Source: Microcaldota archaeon (GTDB lineage: Archaea; Micrarchaeota; Micrarchaeia; Micrarchaeales; CABMGC01). Taken from it: a stretch of 64,000 nucleotides of DNA. The position numbers and the translations under genes were made by a program. Under the pieces are notes generated by a model. That model did not search any database. It was not told the origin of the DNA and saw only the letters and a list, made by a program, of their open reading frames with translations. The first letter of the stretch is position 1; every line of letters begins with the position of its first letter. This document shows positions 57,478 through 64,000 of the stretch, piece after piece. The stretch spans positions 81,030 to 145,029 of the forward strand of contig JAGWHD010000001.1 of the NCBI GenBank assembly GCA_028866995.1, in the 5' to 3' direction.

Positions 57478-59376
57478 ATGTGGAAGGTCTCTCTTTCAGG
57501 CATCTCTCTCGCTGAGCTCCTTATCCTTCTTTTTGCCACAGTCCTGCTTTCCGGCACCTTCGGCACCATCGGCACCCTCAACAGGGAGTTCTCTGCAATA
57601 ACATCGGCTTTCGCTCTCTTCACCGTGCTTGCGATAGCCTGCCATTTCGCGTTCCGCATCACCAAGAATAAGAGATACCTTCTCGCGCTCAACGCCTCCT
57701 TCGCGATGGCTCTTGCATGTATCGCATACTATTTCTTGCAGTCAGGAGCCATGAATCTGTTCTACCTTGTCAATCTGATAGATTACGCTACAAAGTACAT
57801 CCTGCAGTTCCTCATGCTCGTCCCGCTTTTCGTATTCGCAATAATCGGAGCGCATCTCATTGGCGGAAAGAAAGACATGAAGAGGATGTACATCGGCATT
57901 GCGATGCTGGCGCTCGTGCTCTTTGTCCTTTGCATATATTTCCTCAGCGGAAGGATATTCACAGGATACAGGATAGGTGACGAGAACTACCTATCGGTGC
58001 TGAGCGTCAATGCCACCCTCCATGGCCTGAACCCCTATGCCCTCTCCTTCGAGAGGCAGCTTTACAGCGCGGCATCCTCGGACCGCATACTCGCCAACAC
58101 CATAACCACGAACAACTCCATAATAGGCAGGTTCGACTATCCGGCGCTCTTCTTCCTGGTCCAGGCCCCTTTCTACATCGTTTCTGGGTTTGGCATAGGG
58201 AGTGTTTCTGGCATAGGGTCGCTGCTGCAGGCCGCGGTCTTCATGTTCATCGCGATCGTGTGCATCGTGTTCAGCATCGACAGGAAGGGCCTCCTCAAGC
58301 CCAAGTATACCCTTATAATATTCGCTGTCCTGGGCCTTTTCTCGATAAACTCCTTTGTCAACCTCCTAATGATAGCGCTGATGGTAATCGCGTACAGGAA
58401 CATCGATAGCAGGCACGTGTGGTTGGCGCTGGGCCTAGCGGCATCCATCCAGGAGGAGATGTGGCTGCCGTGCCTGCTGATGATAGCCTATGTCTTCAAC
58501 AACCACGGCGCAAAGAGGGGCATTTACGCTCTCGCAGGCACTATTGCAGTGTTCTTCGCGATAAACGCCTATTTCATTCTCCAAGGGCCAGCGGTGTTCT
58601 TTGGCAACGTGTTCCTTCCAGCGTCATCGAGCATACTCCCCAACGGACCTGCGTTCTTCAGCTCTTTCCTGCTGACCAACTATGGCATGCTGCTGGGATC
58701 CTTCCCCCAAATCACCGCCATCGTGGCGCTGCTGCTGCTCGTCCTGTTCCTCTACTTCAACAGGAAGGAGATGATATTCCTGTTCTCGGTGATACCTTGG
58801 ATGTTCTTCGGCCACGCGCTTGCTGCATACTATGCCATGTTCTTCTTCCTGTTCGTGGCGTCGCTCCACATAAGCACTAAGGAGAGGCAGGGACGCCTGG
58901 CAACAGTGATGAGAAAGAGCGTGATGGCCAGGTACGTGACTGCCGGTGCCTTTTCGGCACTTCTTGTGTCTGTCCTCCTTGTGGCTTACTCGTCACATGC
59001 GGCATACGTCAGCGGTTTCCAGATGAGCATAACGAACCAGAGCCTCAGCCACCAGGGCAACATGAGCGTCTACGATGCAGACATCGGATACTGGCATCTC
59101 TCTAACAATACAATGCATCTCGTTATATACGGATACGGCAATTACACCGATGGCCAGTACGGGTTCTACAACCAGAGCATGATACCTGAGAGCGCGCAAT
59201 GCACCAGCCACAGGTGCCTGGTAAACCCGAACATCATACTCCTCAATGGCAGCGATTCGTCTTACCATATCCGCGCGGTCATAACCTCGAACTCGCTTAC
59301 GCCCATAACGTACGCGTCGGCAGAGCTGTACAACGGCCAGTACGTCTACGTTGCCCATGGCGTCTGGTACCATTGA
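57478..59376 (+). CDS. Predicted GT-C fold membrane glycosyltransferase
   Basis: Membrane protein of 632 residues with about 12 helices followed by a soluble C-terminal region from about residue 500. The first long outer loop has RIGDENYLSVLSVNATLHGLNPY, in which the acidic pair and the G-x-x-PY ending match the catalytic D/E loop of dolichyl-phosphate-sugar dependent GT-C transferases. The C-terminal domain (YDADIGYWHLSNN and onward) is beta-rich, extracellular, and has several N-x-S/T sites. It could glycosylate the pilins or adhesins of the nearby loci. This link comes from context only. Confidence 0.6.
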   Translation: MWKVSLSGISLAELLILLFATVLLSGTFGTIGTLNREFSAITSAFALFTVLAIACHFAFRITKNKRYLLALNASFAMALACIAYYFLQSGAMNLFYLVNLIDYATKYILQFLMLVPLFVFAIIGAHLIGGKKDMKRMYIGIAMLALVLFVLCIYFLSGRIFTGYRIGDENYLSVLSVNATLHGLNPYALSFERQLYSAASSDRILANTITTNNSIIGRFDYPALFFLVQAPFYIVSGFGIGSVSGIGSLLQAAVFMFIAIVCIVFSIDRKGLLKPKYTLIIFAVLGLFSINSFVNLLMIALMVIAYRNIDSRHVWLALGLAASIQEEMWLPCLLMIAYVFNNHGAKRGIYALAGTIAVFFAINAYFILQGPAVFFGNVFLPASSSILPNGPAFFSSFLLTNYGMLLGSFPQITAIVALLLLVLFLYFNRKEMIFLFSVIPWMFFGHALAAYYAMFFFLFVASLHISTKERQGRLATVMRKSVMARYVTAGAFSALLVSVLLVAYSSHAAYVSGFQMSITNQSLSHQGNMSVYDADIGYWHLSNNTMHLVIYGYGNYTDGQYGFYNQSMIPESAQCTSHRCLVNPNIILLNGSDSSYHIRAVITSNSLTPITYASAELYNGQYVYVAHGVWYH

Positions 59377-59418
59377 TAGGTTTTTATTCTTATGTTGGTG
59401 AATAGATTTGGTGCCTGA

Positions 59419-60150
59419 TTGGGAAACATCGTCAGCGATTCGTTCGAGCTATACAAGAAGAACCTCAAGCTCGTGCTCTTCTTCTCAATACCGTTCATAA
59501 TAGCTTTTGCCATACCTCTGCTGGCTCCGTTCCCGACATACGTCAGCATAGGCGCGATATTCCTCAGGAGCGCGAGCATATTCGTCAACATGAACCCGAT
59601 AAGCCTTGCCGTCATAGCGATATCCACATTCTTCAGCCTGCTCTTCCTTAGCTTCGCCTTCGTTGCGATAAGCCTGATAGTAAAGTCAGAGAAGACGCAC
59701 GTCAAGATAGGAATCAGGGTAATCAACGACATAGAGAGGCACATAGGCAGTGTCTTCATCGTCCTTCTTGGATACACCATCTTCTTGATGGCAGTGAACA
59801 TATTGAGCTATTACGCAGGATTGGAGGGCGTGGCGACGCCGTTGCTCGGCTTCGTAGCCTTCCTGCTGATATTCTATGCCCCTAGCGCGATAGTCGTTGA
59901 CAACAAGCACGCGTTCAGGGCCATATGGGACAGCGCGAAGCTCGTGATAAGGGAGCCGCAGTACTTCTTGATATGGCTGCTGCTCATTACGCTGGTAGGG
60001 TCGGTGCTCGACCTGCTGACCATAGGCATATTCGGCACCTTCTGGTCAAGGTACGTCATGCTGGTGCTCAATTCTGTTTTCGTGCTCCCGTACTTTGTCA
60101 TATTCATGGCAGAGGCGTACATGAGGAGGTTCAAGCTGCTGAAGCACTGA
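59419..60150 (+). CDS. Polytopic membrane protein of unknown function (DUF7544/GdpP-membrane-domain-like)
   Basis: Protein of 243 residues with about six hydrophobic segments. It begins NIVSDSFELYKKNLKLVLFF, an entry motif (S-D-S-x-x-x-Y-x-x-N) seen in many small archaeal and bacterial membrane proteins, and contains APSAIVVDNKHAFRAIWDSAKLV near residue 155, also typical of that broad group. The start codon is TTG; no ATG is available in frame. No enzymatic motif. It lies between the GT-C and the VirB6-like genes and may share their transcript or have its own T-rich upstream element. Confidence 0.6.
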   Translation: MGNIVSDSFELYKKNLKLVLFFSIPFIIAFAIPLLAPFPTYVSIGAIFLRSASIFVNMNPISLAVIAISTFFSLLFLSFAFVAISLIVKSEKTHVKIGIRVINDIERHIGSVFIVLLGYTIFLMAVNILSYYAGLEGVATPLLGFVAFLLIFYAPSAIVVDNKHAFRAIWDSAKLVIREPQYFLIWLLLITLVGSVLDLLTIGIFGTFWSRYVMLVLNSVFVLPYFVIFMAEAYMRRFKLLKH

Positions 60151-60195
60151 ATCCGCAGTCCGTGTTTGCGTTTTTGCCCTCATTATTTTGTGAAC

Positions 60196-60207
60196 AGTAT
60201 ATAAACT
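60196..60207 (+). promoter_or_regulatory. TATA box of VirB6-like cluster
   Basis: AGTATATAAACT centred 25 bases before the ATG at 60227, implying a leaderless transcript of the three-gene membrane cluster. Confidence 0.55.
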
Positions 60208-60226
60208 TGACTAGCAGAGTATATCT

Positions 60227-61519
60227 ATGCGAGCACTCCCCATGCTGTTGCTCATTTTAGTCCTAGCGATGCTTGTTTCGGGAAGGGCCTCTGCTGCTTT
60301 TTACCAGGACAAGGCGTACTGCAACACCCAGGTGGCGACGGGCGCGTACGCGATACCTGTCGCGGGCATAGAGCTCTCCCTGCTGGCGATAAGCCTCTCT
60401 TTCAGCGTGGTCGCGATAGCGGTTATGATAAATAGGCTTGTCCCGAGCTCAGGAGTCAGCGGCTGGATAAACAACGAGTACTGGGAGCTCGCCAAGTCGG
60501 TCATGCTGATAGCGGCAATCTATGGACTCCTGACGTTCATGAGCAACATCGCTCTCTGGATAAACCCCTCCCCGGGGATAAACCCAGGCACAGGTTCCTA
60601 TACCGGCTTCGCATCCGGCACGACCTACAGCCAGAACATAGGAGGGCCTGGAGGGCTGCTGGTAGGGGCTGAGGGCTACATGTGCAAGGTCAGCCACGAG
60701 CTGCTGAGCGCTACGCTTGCCATGGGCCAGATGTCGCTGGGAGTAAAGCTGCTGCAGCATTCGCTCTCATCGCAAAGCGGCCTGCAGATTGGTGCATACA
60801 CGCCCATACCGATCCCGTTGCCCCCAGGGTTCTGGCTCAAATTCGGCTTCACCGCCTATCCATACGCGAGCCTGCTCCTTGACAGCGGGAGCATCATCAT
60901 AGGCGCGTTTGCGTCGCCAGTAAGGGACGCGGTCGTCTTCCTGTTATTTCCCATGACCTCGTTGGTAGTGGTGGTGGAGCAGCTGCTCCCAGCGCTGGCC
61001 AGCATAGGCCTTGAGGTGCTGATACCTCTGGGGCTGGTGCTTAGGGCATTTCCGTTCGCTAGGGGTGTTGGCGGCACAGCGGTAGCGATAGGCATCGGAG
61101 CTGCTGTAGTGTATCCGGCACTGCTGGTTCTGTTCAACCAGCCGATAGACTATTACATAACCAGTGCGTATCCAATCAGTACCGTACATCCGCCTTATAC
61201 ATGCGCAGACGCGGTCTCAGGAATAGGTGGCGTGGGGGGCACAGTGCTCAGCGTATTATGCGGAGGGGTTGACCTTACTGTGGGCCAGATAGCGGATAGC
61301 GTGTATGGGTTGGCCGAGGCGCTACCGTGGACATGGCATGTCTTCGGCCCGGCCACGCCTTACCTCAATTTCCTGATAGACAATCTTTTTTACATAGTGC
61401 TTAACTTCCTCCTGTTCGCACTTGACCTGATACTGATGTATCCGATAGTCGATTCCATAGCCAGGTCGCTTGGAGGAACGATAAGATTCGAGCTTGGAGG
61501 CAAGCTGAGGCTGGCATGA
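60227..61519 (+). CDS. VirB6/TrbL-like polytopic membrane protein 1
   Basis: Protein of 430 residues with signal peptide (MRALPMLLLILVLAMLVSGR, then ASA), followed by a two-helix unit (SLLAISLSFSVVAIAVMINRLVP and KSVMLIAAIYGLLTFMSN). A Gly/Pro-rich outer loop follows, then about five helices including LLFPMTSLVVVVEQLLPALAS and GLVLRAFPFARGVGGTAVAIG. The L-x-P-L-x-L-x-L-R-x-x-P-x-x-R-G-x-G block and layout resemble TrbL/VirB6 and CedA-like channel proteins. The stop overlaps the next ATG by 4 bases. The role in DNA or protein passage is inferred. Confidence 0.55.
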   Translation: MRALPMLLLILVLAMLVSGRASAAFYQDKAYCNTQVATGAYAIPVAGIELSLLAISLSFSVVAIAVMINRLVPSSGVSGWINNEYWELAKSVMLIAAIYGLLTFMSNIALWINPSPGINPGTGSYTGFASGTTYSQNIGGPGGLLVGAEGYMCKVSHELLSATLAMGQMSLGVKLLQHSLSSQSGLQIGAYTPIPIPLPPGFWLKFGFTAYPYASLLLDSGSIIIGAFASPVRDAVVFLLFPMTSLVVVVEQLLPALASIGLEVLIPLGLVLRAFPFARGVGGTAVAIGIGAAVVYPALLVLFNQPIDYYITSAYPISTVHPPYTCADAVSGIGGVGGTVLSVLCGGVDLTVGQIADSVYGLAEALPWTWHVFGPATPYLNFLIDNLFYIVLNFLLFALDLILMYPIVDSIARSLGGTIRFELGGKLRLA

Positions 61520-62724
61520 TGTTCGGGTTGTTATTGCAGAGCAGCACCGTGTACCAGAACTACTGCACATTCGGAGGCATCAACACGAATGACTGGGTGG
61601 GCATATGCACGCTTGTCATAATGGTGCTTCTGATGATAGGAGGCGCAATCTACGCGATCAGCAGCATATTGCCTGCTGCGATGCGGGAGAGGCTCAAGGG
61701 CGGCGCGAAGACCGAGATATTCCAGGCGTTGCTGGGCGCGATCATAGTGGCTGTTGTGGTCGCATTTGCCATGACGGCGTGCAGCATAGCGCAGACGATA
61801 ACCTCCAGCACCACGACGCACATATTCAGCGGCGTCCAGTACAGCGATCCCATAGTCTTCGCACTGGCATATATGCGCGACCTAGTCTTCACCAAGGCGC
61901 TGGCGCTGTTCAGCCAGATATACTCGGAGACCATATCCCTTGTCTTATGGGGCAATGTACTAGGAGCGATAGCCGAGTTTACCTTCGGCACGGCGCAGTT
62001 CGCTACGGGAAACATCCAGATATCGCTGAGTGAGGATATCGTAGGGGTCTTCTTCGGGTTCTCCGGAGTCATGTCAGGGGCATACACGACCCTGCTGATC
62101 GTGACCTTCGGCATACTGTACATACTCTACATATTCCTCGTCATAATACAGCAGACGGCGCTGACGGTCCTGCTGCCGCTTGCCATAGTCATGAGAAGCC
62201 TTCCGTTCATGGGGCCGAGGCTTAGGGAGACCGCAGATTCCTTCCTTGCGATAGCGATAGCCTTCTACTACATATTCCCGATGGCGATAATACTGAACAA
62301 CTTCATAGTCTCGTGGCTGTACACCTCCTGCAGCACGGGAGCCGAGCTGTGCAACCCCTACGTGCAGTATGCAGAGCCGTACAACCTTGGCAACATAGAC
62401 ATAACGAACCTCTTCAAGTCCGATTCCGTGGTGCATCTGGGCACGCTAGGCATCAACCTTCCGTTCACGTATTTCGGGCAGGGTCTGACGGGTCTTGGAG
62501 GCTTCGGCAATGAGTTCACCTCCGGGTTCACAGCGATGGTTGCATTGCCTAACCTGATATTCCAGTACGGGTACCTTACTGCAGAGTACATATTCGAGGG
62601 CATAGTGTTGATGGGACTTGCGATACTCATAACGGTAGGCTTTGCGCAGGGGCTCAGCAAGGCGCTTGGTTCCGCATCGAGGATAATCGGCTCAGGACCG
62701 ATATGGGGAGGAGGTGGCAGCTGA
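61516..62724 (+). CDS. VirB6/TrbL-like polytopic membrane protein 2 with VirB2-like N-terminal hairpin
   Basis: Protein of 402 residues. The first 85 residues contain IGGAIYAISSILPAAMRE, close to AGGALYAVAHVMPAAGN of the VirB2-like pilin at 57051, in the same two-helix setting. The rest has about five helices, including LLIVTFGILYILYIFLVIIQQTALTVLLPLAIVMRSLPFMGPRLRETAD, which matches the VirB6/TrbL and CedA-like core (L-P-x-x-x-x-x-R-S-x-P-x-x-G). It overlaps its upstream neighbour by 4 bases, and the next gene starts right after its stop. It reads as a paralogue of the two genes on either side. Confidence 0.58.
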   Translation: MMFGLLLQSSTVYQNYCTFGGINTNDWVGICTLVIMVLLMIGGAIYAISSILPAAMRERLKGGAKTEIFQALLGAIIVAVVVAFAMTACSIAQTITSSTTTHIFSGVQYSDPIVFALAYMRDLVFTKALALFSQIYSETISLVLWGNVLGAIAEFTFGTAQFATGNIQISLSEDIVGVFFGFSGVMSGAYTTLLIVTFGILYILYIFLVIIQQTALTVLLPLAIVMRSLPFMGPRLRETADSFLAIAIAFYYIFPMAIILNNFIVSWLYTSCSTGAELCNPYVQYAEPYNLGNIDITNLFKSDSVVHLGTLGINLPFTYFGQGLTGLGGFGNEFTSGFTAMVALPNLIFQYGYLTAEYIFEGIVLMGLAILITVGFAQGLSKALGSASRIIGSGPIWGGGGS

Positions 62725-64000
62725 ATGAACTACAAGCTCGCAATTCTCGCTGTCGCGGCACTGGCCGCATGCTTTGCGACGTACGCGTACGCAGCAACAT
62801 CCACAGCGTCAGTGGCAAAGAGCAGCATTACCGATTTCTCGGCGTTCGACAGCTGGCTTGCCGTCATAATAATAGCCATAATCCTGAGCTTCTCCCTGGC
62901 AGGGGCGCAGTACCTGATAGGGGTGATGCTCAGCAACCAGGGAGTCAGGGCGAGAGCGCTCTCGGAGTTCGGGCAGGCTTTCGGCAGCGTTGCGCTCGTA
63001 GTAATCGTGCTCATAGTGATCAACTTCTTCGGAACCACGCTGACTGCAGCGAACCTCATAGGGCCCGGCAAGATCGCGCCGATATGCAATACGCTGCAGG
63101 GCAGCGGCATCGACTTCCTCAACTCCAACCCGTCGAACGGCGGACTGATAAAGGGGCCCAGCCCGACAGCTGTAATCTGCGATAACATAATAATGGGCAA
63201 GAGCACGCACACCGTCACGCGGGGCATCGATTACGGTCTGGGAGCGATTTACGTCATAGACGCGAACATGACGAACCAGACGCTGAGGGACTTCAGCGAG
63301 ATATACAGCTGGGACAACTTTCTCCTGTTCCTGAGGCAGGCTAAGGAGTACGAGAGCCTCTGCTTCCCCGAGTGGTGCGCCGATCCTATCGCGCCGCCCA
63401 GCGCAAGCATAAAGGTGTCGTACGACTACTTTGCAGGGTACGTCCTGCACAGGGGCATCACGCCGATCATGGCCGGTGAGAACACTCTGGGGTTCTACGT
63501 CTTCTTCGTGCAGCTCATAGTCATACTCATGTTCCTGCTTGTGTGGCCATACATGCTAGCCGCAGGATTGATACTCAGGTCTGTGAACTTCACCAGGAGG
63601 TTAGGCGGCTTCCTGATAGCGTTGACGATAGTCATACTCTTGGTATATCCGTTCCTTAACCTCATGGAGTATTCGGCGCTCAGCAACATGCAGAAGCTGG
63701 ATCCTGCAGGTGCAAGCAGCATGCCCAACCTGGCGCTCTGCGCCAGGGCGAGCCAGACCGTAGTGCCGTACTGCGCTGCGGGAAGCGGATGCGCGGCACC
63801 CAAGCAGATAGACACCAGCGGACTTGATGGTGTGTACTGCTACACGACGGCAGACAAGCTGCCGGCTAGTTACATTTTCAAGGGTATACCTCCTGATAAC
63901 ATGAAGAACAGCGACATGGTAAGCGCATGCCCGAGCGGGTCCAGCGTTAAGCAGTCGCAGGACTGCTACGTCAGGAAGGACATCAATCTGTATGTGTTGC
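62725..64000 (+). CDS. VirB6/TrbL-like polytopic membrane protein 3, partial
   Basis: Starts with ATG directly after the previous TGA (TGAATG) and runs open to the window end, at least 425 residues. Signal peptide MNYKLAILAVAALAACFATY ends at AYA. A two-helix unit follows (WLAVIIIAIILSFSLAGAQY and VALVVIVLIVINFFGTTL), and then an outer domain with several Cys. FYVFFVQLIVILMFLLVWPYMLAAGLILRSVNFTRRLGG matches the core block of its neighbours (A-x-G-x-I-L-R-S-x). A second Cys-rich outer domain runs to the edge. The cysteines suggest disulfide-bonded extracellular loops. The remaining C terminus lies outside the window. Confidence 0.58.
   Translation, partial: MNYKLAILAVAALAACFATYAYAATSTASVAKSSITDFSAFDSWLAVIIIAIILSFSLAGAQYLIGVMLSNQGVRARALSEFGQAFGSVALVVIVLIVINFFGTTLTAANLIGPGKIAPICNTLQGSGIDFLNSNPSNGGLIKGPSPTAVICDNIIMGKSTHTVTRGIDYGLGAIYVIDANMTNQTLRDFSEIYSWDNFLLFLRQAKEYESLCFPEWCADPIAPPSASIKVSYDYFAGYVLHRGITPIMAGENTLGFYVFFVQLIVILMFLLVWPYMLAAGLILRSVNFTRRLGGFLIALTIVILLVYPFLNLMEYSALSNMQKLDPAGASSMPNLALCARASQTVVPYCAAGSGCAAPKQIDTSGLDGVYCYTTADKLPASYIFKGIPPDNMKNSDMVSACPSGSSVKQSQDCYVRKDINLYVL

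Overview
The window is archaeal DNA. Hallmarks are RNA polymerase subunit K, aIF5B, the archaeal amidotransferase pair GatD/GatE, two FtsZ genes, a geranylgeranyl reductase for isoprenoid lipids, class III (archaeal) prepilin signal sequences, TATA boxes about 25 bases upstream of nearly leaderless starts, and heavy use of AGG, AGA and ATA codons. Very tight gene packing, several tiny proteins and many surface proteins suggest a small-genome DPANN archaeon, perhaps Micrarchaeota-like. That lineage is inferred, not proven.

Layout. 0-7.5 kb: an M50 membrane protease diverges from a phosphoesterase and a RidA protein. On the minus strand lie geranylgeranyl reductase and rpoK, and a compact run of CDP-alcohol phosphotransferase, GT2 glycosyltransferase, amino-acid permease and a LamG-carrying pilin. 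7.5-20.5 kb: translation and core metabolism (ileS, gatD, gatE, an aIF5B gene split by a 530-residue intein, ndk, a MIP18/DUF59 Fe-S assembly protein), plus two tiny zinc-binding proteins. 20.5-27 kb: a four-module beta-helix surface protein, tRNA-Thr, an NSS symporter, a PH-like membrane protein and msrA/msrB. 27-38.4 kb: a regulator-sufB-sufD-sufC-sufS operon, a HemK2-like methyltransferase, DNA ligase, two tandem ftsZ genes and a CPA2 antiporter.

38.4-40 kb is accessory. It holds an N-terminally truncated GMP synthase remnant, then an AT-rich fic gene with unusual repeated operators. The fic segment is bracketed by a 21-base near-perfect direct repeat, one copy of which covers the 3' end of tRNA-Cys. 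It looks like a very small integrated element.

40-57 kb is a surface-appendage island. It contains a CBS/HPF-like fusion and five consecutive pilin-like or anchored genes, three of them giant and carrying LamG, PQQ-propeller and Kelch modules. A convergent operon supplies a PilB/TadA-type ATPase, two TadB/TadC-type platform proteins, and two unrecognised coiled-coil or charged partners. 57-64 kb adds a VirB2-like small pilin, a GT-C glycosyltransferase, a membrane protein and three consecutive polytopic proteins resembling VirB6/TrbL (CedA-like). This looks like part of a conjugation-type or DNA-import apparatus that continues past the window end. The neighbouring pilus/adhesin and VirB-like loci are the best candidate for an undescribed cell-contact and exchange system.
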